Shown: in pieces, positions 20,674 through 33,182 of the stretch
Layout: each line of letters begins with the position of its first letter
Position numbering within the stretch: position 1 is the first letter of the stretch
Source: Diaporthe sp. PMI_573
Lineage: Eukaryota; Ascomycota; Sordariomycetes; Diaporthales; Diaporthaceae
Direction of reading: 5' to 3'
Assembly: GCA_021399435.1 (NCBI GenBank)
Contig: JAJTUP010000012.1
Span: 620,001-684,000 of the forward strand
Length of the DNA stretch: 64,000 nucleotides
Program-made: the position numbers and the translations under genes
Notes under the pieces: model-generated
What the model was told of the DNA's origin: nothing
The model's database searches: none
What the model saw: only the letters and a program-made list of their open reading frames with translations

Positions 20674-21651
20674 TAAGAGAGTGCATCAATTCAACAGTAA
20701 GTCCGATGAACAGTTGAGACAACCGAGGCTCAGTTTTGCTGCCGAAACAGCAGCTCTCATGACGGGTCGCAATTCCAGCCGAGGCGTACTTTAACACATC
20801 CAAGTCAGAGATGAGTTGCCAAGTACATTACATGGTTAGACAATGTGACATTCTCGGCAGTTGAGTGGAATGGGATAGGATGGGCAATGGGATACCGGGC
20901 GGATAAGAATAGGATGAACTGTGCATCTGATGGAACTGCTTTGTAACAGTTCTAAGGAGGGAGCAGGGAGCGGCTTAGAGTTTAGGAACAGCTCAGAATC
21001 CATAAACAGTGCAGGAAAGGTGCATGGTGCGGGGAGAGTGCTGGCCTCTCCTTCCTGAACAGAACTACATCACCAAATTTCAGGGAAAGGACAGCATGAG
21101 AGACTTTAAAAGGCTGGAAAGTTAATACATGTATTTTGGATCCCAAAGCGTCCCTGAGGCCTGCACCTTTCGCGCTCGAGGCATGGTTCAGAGTACCCAT
21201 TGAGGCCCGGTATTAATTTGAAGTCATCCCGCCATGATCGCTGCTGACCTCGACGTCTACATCATCCTGGTGGGATCAAGTGCTGAGACAATGAGGCAAC
21301 CTGATTCGACCCGTGAGTATACCACAGAATTTAATCTCCAAAGTATAAGAAGGAAATATCTTGGAAGCTTTCCACTGGAAGGTTCCCTACGACATTCTTA
21401 GCACAGGGCAGAAACCAAGTCGCGTGCAAGTCACATGCGGCGGGGCCTGCGTCATTGTACACCAGCTCCGCCCCCGCTCAAGTGGGACAAGCTTACGAGA
21501 CTCACTTACATACGAAAAGGCGCCTGATTTATAAGCGCGTATGCGAGATTGACGACGAGCGTTGGGCTTAAAGAGACAGGAAGACCCTGAGAAGTTCCAA
21601 CATTTCCAAGGAATGACTGCAAGACTCCAGAAAATCAAGGACCACCTCAAC
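20674..21651. other. Intergenic region upstream of the GST gene
   Basis: About 980 bp without a supported gene. The frame upstream of the GST start is open back to 21562 but begins with TTG; an in-frame ATG at 21613 is a possible alternative start. Otherwise promoter and leader. Confidence 0.45.
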
Positions 21652-22838
21652 ATGGCGAACGAATCTGACATTAACCTCTGTGAGCCCATCCCCCAGACCA
21701 AAAACGGGCACCAAGAACTCTTTTTTCTAACTTTTCTCAAAGATACTACCGGGACACCCAACGGGATTAAGATCTCCATCCTACTGGAGGAGCTTGGCCT
21801 GCCTTACAAGGTCAGCGTCGCTAAAGCCCTCGCCTGCGGTGAAATTGTGTTGACAAGTCGAGTAGACCACCGCCATAGATTTGGCCAAGAATGCACAGAA
21901 GGTAAGATGCTTCTGTAGTGATGACTTCCTCGGAACACTGGCTGATCGTTCAACAGGAGGACTGGTTCCTTGAGATCAACCCAAACGGCAGGGTAAGTGG
22001 CAAAACCATCGTCGTGCAGGCCGTCAGGATCCCAGCTGAAGGAGTGTTCAGATTCCGGCCATCACGGACAAGGTGGGCGACAAGACCATCAGGCTGTTTG
22101 AGAGCGGCTCAATTCTTCTGTACCTCGTCGACAAATATGACAAGGACCACAAGTTCTCGTATCCTCACGGCTCAGAGGAATACTACGAGACCAACAACTG
22201 GGTTTGTCTCGAGCCTCACATCAAGCCCGCAAGTCCTTTCAGCGACTGACACGACTGGTAGCTCTTCTTCCAAAATGCCGGCCTAGGTCCAATGCAGGGC
22301 CAAGCCAACCACTTCACAAGTACGACTTCTGCACCACGTGTCCTTGCCTCCTAAGGAGGGCTCCCATGCTGAACACCGTTTTTTGCAGGATACGCACCCG
22401 AGAAGATCCCGTACGGTATTTCTCGGTACCAGAACGAGACACGACGGCTGTACCGTGTCCTAGACACCGCCCTTGCAAAGAGCAAGTCTGGGTTCATCGT
22501 CGGTGACCGTCTCACAATTGCAGACATCTCCTGTTGGGGTTGGGTTGCCTCAGCCAGTCAGTTTCATTGCTCCTCCGAACCCCTCACCATTTTGTCGCCT
22601 GCGCTAACCATTGCCTCACGCAAAAGAGTGGTCCGGTATCGATATCAATGAATTTCCCCACCTCAAGAAGTGGCTTTACACACTGCTTGAGCGGCCCGGG
22701 TTTGAGAAGGGGCGGCATGTCCCCACTGAGCACAAGGCCTTCAAGATGGCCGAGTTGCCGGAGGAGGAGCTCGAGAAGCTGGCCGCTGGCCCTCGTGCGT
22801 GGGTGCAAGCAGGAATGAAGGAGGACGCTGCAAAGTAG
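21652..22838 (+). CDS. Glutathione S-transferase, Ure2-like/theta-type, eight exons
   Basis: Predicted 251-aa cytosolic GST. Exons: 21652-21679, 21743-21810, 21866-21901, 21957-21992, 22052-22201, 22262-22319, 22389-22556, 22627-22838; the seven introns are 55-70 nt and all follow GT-AG. The spliced N-terminal thioredoxin fold reads LYTTGTPNGIKISILLEELG, then DLAKNAQKEDWFLEINPNGR, IPAITD (cis-Pro) and FESGSILLYL, the Ser-bearing glutathione-binding motif. The C-terminal all-helical domain has GFIVGDRLTIADIS (N-capping box) and ends in a charged tail. Such enzymes conjugate glutathione to electrophiles or reduce peroxides. The second splice (donor GTCAGC) is the least certain, giving PYKTTAIDL. 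The density of introns is high for a gene of this size. Confidence 0.9.
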
Positions 22839-23453
22839 GTACCCGGTGGATGTGGCCCTCCAGTCAAGAAGATTGTCCTCTCCACGTGGATTGGCAGGGC
22901 GCCACGCAATTGGGGGGATGGCGATTCAAGAGTTATGAGAGACGGGAGGGAACACTCTCACACATAATCTGCAATATGATCTATGATTATCATCACTCCT
23001 GCTGTCTACAATCAGAGACGGAGAAATTGGTCGGTTTCGAATTGTTATCGCTATGATTGCAATGAAGAGTTCCACAACGTTTGTAATAGTAGGCTGTATT
23101 TCGTCTCGATTGTGATTGTGGTGGCCAAATGCGCAGGTGCGCCCTCGAATTGTTCAGCGTGTTGCAGAAGACATACCCCTGTGAGGCCCCTCGGCAAGGT
23201 ACCTAACGGTGCCAAGTCTGGCACGTTCAATGCTCGGCACGCGCTAACAAAAAGCCGACAAGTCCATTTTGGCCCTAGGCCAGCATTTCTTGGGTGGAGC
23301 CGCGGGAGTACGCTCCCGTTAGCGAATGCCCATTGCTTCGCAGAGCAACTTTTCAATTTCCCGTCTCCCGCCATCCAACTCCCGACAACGTGCATCGAGT
23401 GCGCCACAAAAGCATCACCGTCACCTGCCTGCAACAGGCCAACAAGCGACAAC
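22839..23453. other. Intergenic spacer and BBP promoter
   Basis: 615 bp between GST and BBP. Open frames here are not supported; the right part is probably the BBP promoter and 5' leader. Confidence 0.5.
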
Positions 23454-25612
23454 ATGTCCTGGAGAAACCAAGGCATTACTGGATCCAACAACATCCCGTT
23501 GGGAAAGCGCAGATTCGGCGGCGAATCTAACGAGTCCGACCCCCAAGATGACAGCTATTCCAACGGTGGCGATCGCGACTTGAAGCGCGGTCGCAGCCCC
23601 GAGCCTCGTACGTGCACAAGGGAATCGCTGGGCATATGGGCTCTTGACACTAACCATAACCCAGGCACGGATGCGGATGGACCTCGCCGTCGCAAGAAGC
23701 GGAACCGATGGGGCGACGCCAACGAGAACAAGGCCGCCGGGCTCATGGGCCTGCCCACTGCCATCGTCGCCAACATGACCAGCGAACAACTCGAGGCCTA
23801 CACCCTCCATCTGCGAATCGAGGAGATCAGTCAGAAGTTGAAGATCGATGATGTTGTGCCTGCCGATGGCGACAGGTAAGTTTCTGCCCAGGCCCCTGAT
23901 GCTCGCTGTTCGTCCGGCTCAAGAAGCTAACGAGAGTATTTGCAGATCCCCGTCCCCTGCTCCGCAGTACGACAACCACGGCCGTCGTGTCAACACCAGA
24001 GAGTACCGATACCGAAAGCGCCTGGAGGATGAACGTCACAAGCTCATCGAGAAGGCGATGAAGACCATCCCTAACTACCACCCGCCGCAGGATTACAGAC
24101 GGCCCACTAAGACCCAGGAGAAGGTCTACGTGCCGGTCAATGACTATCCGGAAATTAACTTCAGTATGGTTGCTAACCCTCTAACCTCTCTAACCATGTC
24201 CTCCCTCCCCGCAACCTGGCGTAGCTCCAGGTGGCGTACCTCTGCAGCGCTACCTCGGAGTCCTGCCTTGCTGAACGAGGCGTGTTTCTAAAAGCCTTCC
24301 ATACTTGATGACGATACTAACACGTAGCTCTCCCTGTTTTAAGTTGGCTTACTCATCGGCCCTCGTGGCAACACATTGAAGAAGATGGAGACCGAATCGG
24401 GTGCAAAAATCGCCATCCGTGGCAAGGGCTCCGTCAAGGAGGGCAAGGGCCGCTCCGATGCAGCTCACGCCAGTAACCAGGAAGAGGATCTTCACTGCTT
24501 GATCATGGCCGACACCGAAGACAAGGTTAACAAGGCCAAGAAACTGATCCACAACGTCATCGAAACCGTGAGTCCCCTCCCCACCACCACCACTTGTTGA
24601 CGCGCAAAAAACTGACATCCACAGGCTGCTTCCATTCCCGAGGGCCAGAACGAACTGAAGCGTAACCAGCTCCGCGAGCTTGCTGCTCTGAACGGAACTC
24701 TGCGTGACGATGAGAACCAAGCTTGCCAGAACTGTGGTCAGATAGGACACCGCAAGTACGACTGCCCTGAGAAGCAGAACTTCACTGCCAGCATCATCTG
24801 CCGAGTGTGTGGCAACGCCGGCCACATGGCTCGCGACTGTCCTGATAGACAGAGAGGCGCAAGCTGGCGCAATGATGGCCCACGGCCCCAGGGACGGCTC
24901 GGCGGAGGCGGAGAAGACGACGCCGAGTACGAGGTAAGTTATCGTCTGCTTATATTTGGGTGTAAACCCGCGCGCGACAGATGCTGATAATGATTACTAG
25001 CAATTCATGGCTGAACTCGGCGGCGGAGCAGCACCCGCGCGTATCGAGGCCGGACCTGGCTCACACGGCAACGGCGATGCCAAACCGTGGCAGCGCGGAC
25101 CTACAGGTGGACCTGCTCCCTGGCGATCCCGCAACAACGACCGCGAGCACCACGATGGTGGCGGAGGCGGAGGCGGAGGTGGAGGTTCGGGTGGTCCTGC
25201 GCCGTGGGCCCGAGACCGACGTGAGCGCAATCATGACCACCACGGTGGTGATAGCTACTACGGGGGCGGTCAGAACAATGGCTACGGCTCGGCACCGCCT
25301 GGCACGGCGCCGTGGCAGCAAGCTCCCGGTGCTCAAGGCGGGTATGGTGGCTCTGCTCCACCCGGCACAGCGCCATGGCAGCAGGCCCCTGGTGCCCCGT
25401 CCGCTTACGGTGGATACCCTGGCGGCTATGGCGCGCCTCCAGGTCTCGGGGCACCTCCACCACCTGCACCGCCCGCTGATAACCTCACGGCGCTGATTCA
25501 GCAGTTCTCTGGAGGTGCGGCGGCGCCGCCGCCACCCCCGCCTCCGAGCGATGGCGCACCCCCGCCGCCACCCAGCAACCAACCGCCTCCTCCCCCACCC
25601 CCGGGTGCCTAA
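23454..25612 (+). CDS. Branchpoint-binding protein BBP/SF1
   Basis: Predicted 575-aa splicing factor that recognises the intron branch site in the commitment complex with U2AF. Exons: 23454-23607, 23665-23875, 23946-24163, 24344-24567, 24625-24933, 25001-25612. The N terminus has a basic [11 protein letters not shown] motif (U2AF ligand motif, Trp) and the helix-hairpin segment around [15 protein letters not shown]. The KH-QUA2 domain spans about residues 150-280 with [13 protein letters not shown] (GxxG loop). Two CCHC zinc knuckles follow ([14 protein letters not shown] and [14 protein letters not shown]). The C terminus is Gly-rich, then carries Pro runs with PPGTAPWQQ repeats. The first intron (57 nt) is a multiple of three and open, so its retention would insert 19 residues. 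Length matches the family in moulds. Confidence 0.95.
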
Positions 25613-26668
25613 GGAACACATGAGCAGGCAGCTTCGACTTCCGTCCCGCCACTGACACCAGGCCGAGATACTTGGATTCCAGTTTCGTTCGCTCGTCGTG
25701 CTCACCAGCAGGAAACAGCAGGAAACGTCAGGTATCCCGCGGCCGCGTAGTTCCGCAGGGCAAAAAGGACGGACTGACTGACTGACTGACTGACTGACCG
25801 GTGGCACAAGGTACTGACTTGTATGATAGGCATCTTCTACTAATGCAATGAAAAAAAATCTTGTTTTTGCTTATTTAGCTGCTGAGTGACGGCGGATGCG
25901 TGTCGAGCAATATGTGCCCTGGGTGGTTGAATTGTTATCAAGTGCCGTAGATCTGTGACATCAGGCAAGTGCCAATGCTGTGATCAAGTTTATATACGCC
26001 TGTGTCCTGAGCAGGCACCGTGCAGCTAGACCGCACCTGCTGATTTCGGCCGAGGGAGCTTGGGCCACCTCGAGCTCATGCGGGGCAAGTGCAAGTACAC
26101 TAGGGTGCAACTGCGTGGTGACGAGTCCAGCCACCAACCGCCATCACTTGCCTAGCGATCAGCGAGTTCATCAATCTGCAGCTGCAGTCGGTGGCACCAC
26201 CCTGTCCTACGTCAACCAGACATCGCGTCTTGGTGGCAAGCGCGGTTCTCAGCCCCGTCGAAGCAGAATCCGAGCTCGTTCAACCGGTATCTTAGGCTCG
26301 GAGCAATCGTATTAGCCACCCGTATCTAGCAGCCTACCTCCCTCACTGCCACCTGCCGCCCTATGTTGCGATTCTTACGATCCGGGTGAATCCCACAAGA
26401 GATTGTTCTGCTGGGCACGCCCCACTGCGTACAATTGCATGTTTTAGACTTTTTTTTTTTTTTGCTGGCCAGCCCCCTTCATTACCACGACTCGTTTGAT
26501 TCCCCTCGTGACCATTATTCACCATGACCTGGGCGCCTCGATAAGTCGACACTAGAACCTAGGGAATCACGCTCGGGACACTACGCCTGCGTTGACCTGG
26601 CACCAGTCGGTCATTGTGTAGAGCCAGCACTTGCGGGGCTATACATTGCTCTTGTGACAACATCAACC
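25613..26668. other. Intergenic region with a T14 tract
   Basis: 1.06 kb between BBP and the M28 protease gene. It contains the GACT array listed separately and a run of 14 T at 26450-26463. The remainder is promoter-like; no gene is seen. Confidence 0.5.
25772..25798 (+). repeat. GACT tetranucleotide microsatellite
   Basis: Six perfect GACT units plus GAC in the probable 3' UTR of BBP. Confidence 0.9.
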
Positions 26669-29600
26669 ATGAATCCATTCGCTTTCCGGCCCGCTCAGGT
26701 AACGATATGGACCACTATCGTCTATCTCGCTCTCCTCATCCCTATCGTCGTCATCAATGAAACTGTGCCACGACCACCATCCAGCCCCACCCCATACGCC
26801 GGCATCAACCTCACCGAAAGCTGGCACGATCTGGCCAGTCTAACCCAGGGCTACCACCCTTACAATAGCCACAAGAACGATGATGTCCGGAACTGGCTTC
26901 TCTTACGCATCCAGCAGATCCTTGACGGCAATGACGCCGATTGGGTGACGGAGGAGACTATCGGCAAGAGACCGTGAGAGTCGTCTCCCACACATGCCCA
27001 CAGACCACACAGCTAACGGGACTACGGCCAGATCAAACTACTCCGTCAGGTCTCTGAAGCTGTCAGAGAGCCGGCCGGAAGAATCCAGCCATAGTGTTAC
27101 CGTATTCAATGACCTGATGTCCAATGTGACCTTGCGGTTTGGGGCCCTCCCGGGATCTCGAGCGCCTGCAGAGGGCGAGCCTGGCAATGCCGCTTACTTT
27201 GAGGGCACCAACGTGATCGTGTACATTCGTGGTTCTCTTGACGAAGAAGGGGAGTGGTGGAAACGAAAACGTAACCACTTGAAACTGCCCATCGGAAAGG
27301 GCGGGGTCCTGGTGAACGCACATTACGACTCGTGAGACTCATTATGAACACTCGAGGACTCATCTTCTTTAGCTGACATTCCCACAGGGTCTCTACCGGG
27401 TTTGGAGCAACTGACGATGGCATTGGCGTCGTGACTATTCTCCAGCTGATCAAACACTTCACGACCCCAGGAAATCAACCCAAGCACGGCATCGTCGCGT
27501 TACTCAACAATGGTGAGGAGGACTTCCTCTATGGGTCAGTAGCCTTTGGCGAAAGCCCACTGCTGCCGTTTGTGCATACCTTCTTGAACCTCGAGGGCGC
27601 TGGTGCTGGCGGGCGTGCGACTCTCTTCCGTGGGTCGGATAGGGATGTCATAAGCGCCTATGCCAAGTCGCCCAACCCATTCTCCACCGTCATCAGCTCC
27701 GACAGCTTCTCCTTGGGAGCAATCAAGAGCCAGACTGACTATGTCATCTTCAATGGTGTTTACGGCCAGAGGGGTCTCGATATGGCCTTCTACAAACCAC
27801 GAGCAAGGTATCACACCAAGGAGGACGACGTGAGACATGCTAGCCGAGCCAGTCTCTGGCACATGCTTTCCTCAGCGATTGCTACGCTGCAAGACCTCAC
27901 AGATAAAACCTTCATTGGGGAAGTTGCAGAAGACACATCCAGCGTTGTACCTAACGGTAGAGGCAGCAGGGCAGTATGGTTCGATCTGTTTGGCAAGGGC
28001 TTTGTGCTCTTCAACCTAAGAGCCATGTTCGCATGGTCTTTGACACTGCTCATAGCAACGCCACTCATACTCATACTTCTGACATATCTCCTCCAGAAGA
28101 AGGCAAAATACTACTTCTTCTCGAACAGGGTGAACATCTATGAGCATCCAAGCCCTGATTCGGGAGACTACGAACGGGTCAAGATTGGGGGTCTCAGAGG
28201 CATCTTTCGTTTTCCTCTGGCAATCAGCGTCTCTGGCGCGCTTCTCTTCGGTGCAGCGTTCCTTGTCAGAAAGTTCAATCCCTACATCGTCCACAGCAGC
28301 CAATATTCAGTGTAAGCTGTTCTCCATACCTTCCTTTTATGGTTCGCCTGGCTGACAGTGATTTAGTTGGGCAATGTTCGTCTCACTGGGCTATTTTGCT
28401 TTCTGGTGTATCATGAGAGGCGCACATGTGGCGAGGCCGAGTGCTCTGCATCGGGGCTATGTCAACATTTGGCTATTCGCATTGGTATGGGCTGTGCTAG
28501 TTGTCGTGACGGTCTTTGAAGACCGTTTCGATATTGCAGCAGGCTACCCTTTCGTGTTTCTCCAGTCAGCTTTATTTTTGACGACAGTCACCTCGCTCCT
28601 TGAACTGTTCGCCCTGCCGAACATGAAGTCGTACGGGCAGCAGCTCAGGGACGACCACGAAACCCACGATCACCTGGAGCAGGTTCCCAGTTCTGATGCC
28701 ATAATCACCCCAGGTCCTGACGAGGTCGATAGCGTGGGATCCGACGAAGCAGCCGACCGTGAGTCAGGAAGAGAGGCGCCTGATGCGACTACGCCTCTTC
28801 TTGCTAGAAGTAGCCGTGGTGAAGACTCACAGAGGACATTCGCGACAGGATATCGCCGCTCAATTGCAGCCATAACTGACTCTGCAACCAAGAAAGGGGA
28901 CCCTGACAACAAAGACGCCTATGGAGGCGAGCAACCTTGGTCCAAGAGTCTCCCATCATGGACCTGGTTCATCCAGTTCCTGATCCTGGGACCGTTCCTG
29001 ATCATTCTGACGGCTCAGAATGGGTTGCTCCTGGTTGATGCTACCCGTCAGACAGGCATCGAAGGCTCGGCTGCCGTGTTCCCGTACCTTATCGCTGCAA
29101 TCTTCACGATACTACTAATGCTGCCTCTCATGCCCTTCATTCATCGCCTCACGTATCACATTCCTCTTGTCCTCCTTTGCGTATTTATTGCTACACTTAT
29201 CTACAATCTTGTCGCCTTCCCATTCTCGGCGGACAACAGATACAAGGCATTCTGGCAACAGACCGTCGATCTTGATACTGGAGAATCTACCATCAGGCTC
29301 GGCGGGGTAGAAGAGTACTTGCGTCTCATCATCTCGGACTTGCCTTCTGCCACAGGGAAGGATGTGACCTGTCATAAGTCTACGGTCAGAGCGGACGTCT
29401 CGGACTGCATGTACGACGGAAAAGACGTTGCGCCGAACGTGGCCAACAGTCTACCAGACGGCGTCCCCCCAAACCTGGGCTATGCGAAGCTGGTGGACCT
29501 CGACGTGTCACGCACCGGGCCTGGGCAAGCCAAGTTCACAGTCAACGCAAAGAACACCAAGTCATGCTTCCTCAAATTTGCGCGTCCAATTAAGAATTTT

Positions 29601-29972
29601 GTTGTCGCGGGTGGCGCAGACTGGGACAACCGATTTGGGCCGATACCTGAGGGCGGCATCGCGCAGGTCAACTTGTGGAGGCGGGAGTGGAACAAGACAT
29701 GGGAGGTGAATGTTGAGTGGGATGACATGGCCGCAGAGACGCAACAGGTTCAATACGAGGACGGAAACGAAGAAGTGCTCGTCTCGTCGCCCGATGAGCT
29801 GAAGCGTAGTACCGTCGGTCTGGACGGCAACATCACCTGTATCTGGAGCGATCTCAACACACCGGGAACTATCCCGGCGCTGGATGAGGCCATCCAATAC
29901 GCGCCTTCTTGGGCGGTGATGACAAAGTTCGCTGCCGGTTTGGTGGAGGGCAGCAAGAGCTTCAAGGTTTGA
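26669..29972 (+). CDS. Vacuolar membrane protease, M28 family (PFF1-like)
   Basis: Predicted 1044-aa multi-pass metallopeptidase of the vacuolar membrane. Exons: 26669-26973, 27032-27331, 27388-28311, 28367-29972; introns 55-58 nt. The ATG at 26669 (aaccATG) begins a short cytosolic end followed by a TM helix (about residues 13-33). The lumenal M28 domain carries the zinc ligands of the family: HYDS at about 199-202 (spanning intron 2), TDDGIG at about 209-214, NNGEED at about 241-246 (catalytic Glu), and YHTKEDD later. The second half holds about eight hydrophobic helices with a disordered acidic loop between about residues 640 and 730, and a lumenal C-terminal domain. The length fits yeast PFF1 and its mould orthologues. 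Confidence 0.92.
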
Positions 29973-32048
29973 GCGGATTCGAACGCAAGGGATGGAGGGG
30001 GGTGATTAATCAAGGCAACAAACAAGACTGGAATGTGCTGTGCGAAGCATGTTATGGATTTTGTCTTCGCTTCGTTTGAGTCTCACGGGTCTCCAGAGTC
30101 TGAGGATGGTCATCGCATCGAGCAGAGGAGAGCATTCGCTGGCGTTCTGGATCCTTGTCTCTTCACAAATTGCATTCTTGAACATGCGCAGAATTTTATA
30201 TTGTGTATTCTCAGACTGGTAGTAATATTATAAAACCTAGGAATAAGCACCATTTTGCGTGGGTAGGGGCCTGTGCTACACGCAACTTGATACATCTCTA
30301 CGGGCTGTCACCTTCGAATAGTAGACACAGTAGCATGGAGGGATGGTGTAGGTTTGAACCTGCAGAATGTGCTTAGACACCGGCAGCTCTGGTGACACTC
30401 TCTCGACCAGAGGGACTGGATCACCTCCTCCCCCCTTTTTTTTTCTTTTTGAAGTAAGCAAGCGAGTGCTTTTCCGTGCTGGAAGTTCGATCGCCAGGTG
30501 CTTCGGAGTTTTTATCGTGCATTGTGCTACTGGGAAGTCACTTGCGAAACGGAACCGTTTGTAGGAAGCTGCTAAGCTTGGTGGGCCGTGAGAGTTGCGA
30601 ACCGCTTGGCTGTTAGCTCAAACACACACAGGATGGCGATGGGAAAGAAACGCCCCATCCGCTCCTGTCGACGTACAGGTACTACCTAGGTGACCACTGA
30701 GCTCATAATGGCAGTCACAGATTATCCGCAATGTTCATCCACACAGTATTCTGAGACACTCGGCGGCGCTGGGGCCGAGTGTTCTCCTCGTAGACCACCA
30801 CCAGTAGCCAGCTCCGCTGCAAACTGCACAAACTACCGGTGCTCGGTTCTTTGACTTTGGTGAGGAGATGGGACAGTACTTCCCTCCGTTTTTTTTTGCT
30901 ACCAGAGACCGGAGAGATAAATAATACACTGGATGACCGTGAGGGCGCTATCATGTGGTATGTCTTGCCTCTAAGTCTATATGCATCAGCTAACTGCCAG
31001 CAGAACTCGTGATGTACAGATGGCAGCGGGCTGCAAGTGAACATGGTTGGGATTCATTTGCCGCTGATATGAATGAGTGCGGAAACGAACACAAAGAAAA
31101 CTGAGCCGAACAGGGAATTGGAGGGAGGCGGGGAACACATTGCTCCAGATGGTGATAGAGGAGAGCATGTCTTCACCATCCTTGAGATGTGTGGTTACAG
31201 GCAGTCTAGCATGGAGCCAGCACTGCTGCCAATGAGACTCATTGGGCAAAACGTCGATACGTGCGGTAACGATTGAAAAGGCACGGTGCAGTCCATCTGC
31301 ATCTTGTAGGTTCAAGCACGGTGTTCTGGATTACTCTATGAGGCGCTGGCTGCTACTGTTACATGAGGATTCAGCCTGTAGCTACCTGGCCATCCGGTGT
31401 GAAAATCCCCAAGCCCTGCATGAGTAATATAGAAAGCAACAGCGTATTTCGTCGAGGACGCCATGTCGCAAAGCACTAGCACCATGCCTCCCTGCCGGCA
31501 TGGATCCCCGCTCTCCTGTAAGAGGCCGGGCTATTTTGTCTTTAAATATCCGGCGAGCTCCACCAGTAGCGTGTGAGTGAATGTGGTGCATATGCCATTT
31601 ATCTGAGAAAGGAGACCACCAATCTGAGCATAGCAGGATGGTGCCCCTTATACAACATCGGATGCGCCAGCGGAGGGGCAATGGTTGTATGTGATAATGA
31701 CTGGATCTGCTTCGATCATGGGAAGATGCTGTCGTGGCGTTTGGTGCCGCTGATTAAATACAAGCCATATTGGCTGTCAAAAGTCACCGAGGAATGCACA
31801 ACGCCAAGTGACGGAGATCGCTTCACAGGGCTGGACAAGCCAATTTCATCGCCCCAGGGAGACGTGAGTCACTGCAATCGACTACAGACTGTTCCCTGCC
31901 GAGTATTTCAGGGTTGAATTTATTCGAACTTCTGAAGACTGTTCCAGAGAACACAAGCCCGGGATAACAAGGACAACTTATCCACTCGACGTCTCCAGAA
32001 CCACGACCCAAACTCGAGATAATCCAGCAATCCCTGACCACAAACACC
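29973..32048. other. Intergenic region, no supported gene
   Basis: 2.1 kb with only short frames on both strands. It has a C/T-rich tract at about 30424-30448 and a T8 at about 30889. The last 150 bp should contain the leader of the secreted protein gene. A frame at 31573-31917 has a Cys- and Trp-rich product but no ATG in good context and no family. Confidence 0.45.
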
Positions 32049-32729
32049 ATGACAAAGCCCTTCGCCATTCTCCTCGCGGTCCTATCGATGGCTGCGATGG
32101 CCGCTGCGGATGTCATCGAGCCCGCCCGCGCCGCAGCACGCCGATCGATTCCAACCTCCTGCGTTACTGGGCCTCCCGCGAGCACGTCGCCGTATGTCAT
32201 TGAGTACGTCGCCGTGGGAGACCCGGCCGCCGGCAACCGCTTCTACGACATCGACCCTGCCTTCAGCACTGACCATTCCATTGGCAGCACAATGGTGAGC
32301 CCCTCGTCGCCCCTGCATGAAGCCCTGCCACCTCCACCTTTGACAAACCCTCCTCCTTCCCATTTGTTAAAAACCCGTTCCTCGCGCCGTATAGAGTACA
32401 ATTGTGCTGATGACTTCGCGAAAACGCTCTAGGACCTGTACATGCCGCACGGCAATGACACGAACGCGTACGGCTCCTTCAAGTGCCAGTTTAAGTGCAA
32501 CGGAACGCCCGGGTGCGTTTCGTTCTTCGGGCGGTTCGTCCAGGTGAACTCGACGTTGGAGCATTTTGAGTGCTTGGGCTTCAACGATCTGTGAGTGAGA
32601 GCCTTGTGCCGAGATTCTTAAGGGGCAATCGCAGCTGACACCTTTTCAAAAAAAAGCCTCGATGACTCGTCCTTCACAGCGTCATCTGGGAACATGGCCA
32701 ACGGGGGCTTCAATAAGATGTGTGACTAA
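32049..32729 (+). CDS. Small secreted Cys-containing protein, effector-like
   Basis: Predicted 158-aa secreted protein in three exons (32049-32294, 32433-32590, 32657-32729; introns 138 and 66 nt). A signal peptide is clear (MTKPFAILLAVLSMAAMAAA, cleavage after Ala). The mature protein has six cysteines; the central block FKCQFKCNGTPGCVSFFGRF has the CxxxC...C spacing of small PAN/apple-like fungal modules. No catalytic motif. Exon 3 is inferred from an AAAAAAAG acceptor; the join gives a short tail ending KMCD. The size and features are those of candidate effectors or wall-associated proteins; function unknown. Confidence 0.72.
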
Positions 32730-33182
32730 GCCCTGTTCCGCGGTTCAGAATCCTTTGGCGAACGTTTTATCTGATGAAGGATGTCTTTTTGGAAGTGGCA
32801 ACTTCTTTGGTATGAAGCTACAAAATAGCCTGGCTTTCTGTGCTGAGGAAACCTGGATTGCAAGGGCTTCTCAAATATAGGTCGGAGGGTGTTGGCGGCT
32901 GACGCTTCTATCGGCAAGTATCAGATCAGAATGACCATTTTGAGAGCGACGACCTTTGGTGAACACTGCTGGCGTCGGGCTTTTGCGTTGATGGGCCTGG
33001 GCTCTTAGTGAAATTGAAGTCATAATAATAAGAAGGGGTATCTGGAAGGCAGTCCATAATCTAGCCTCTGCTCAAGCCTTTTCCCGTCCCACCAAGGGTC
33101 CCATTGCGCCACACTCCGGACTATGCTCGCGGCGAAAGAGATAAAAGGTGAAAAAAGGTGCCGGGTCACAAGGCCTCACCCT
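32730..33182. other. Convergent intergenic spacer
   Basis: 453 bp between the 3' ends of the secreted protein gene and Med11; no signal apart from expected 3' UTRs. Confidence 0.5.

Noticed and set aside
30340..30370. B-box-like GGTTCAAACC on the minus strand
   Set aside because: The flanking bases do not make a T stem, and no anticodon or acceptor stem is present.
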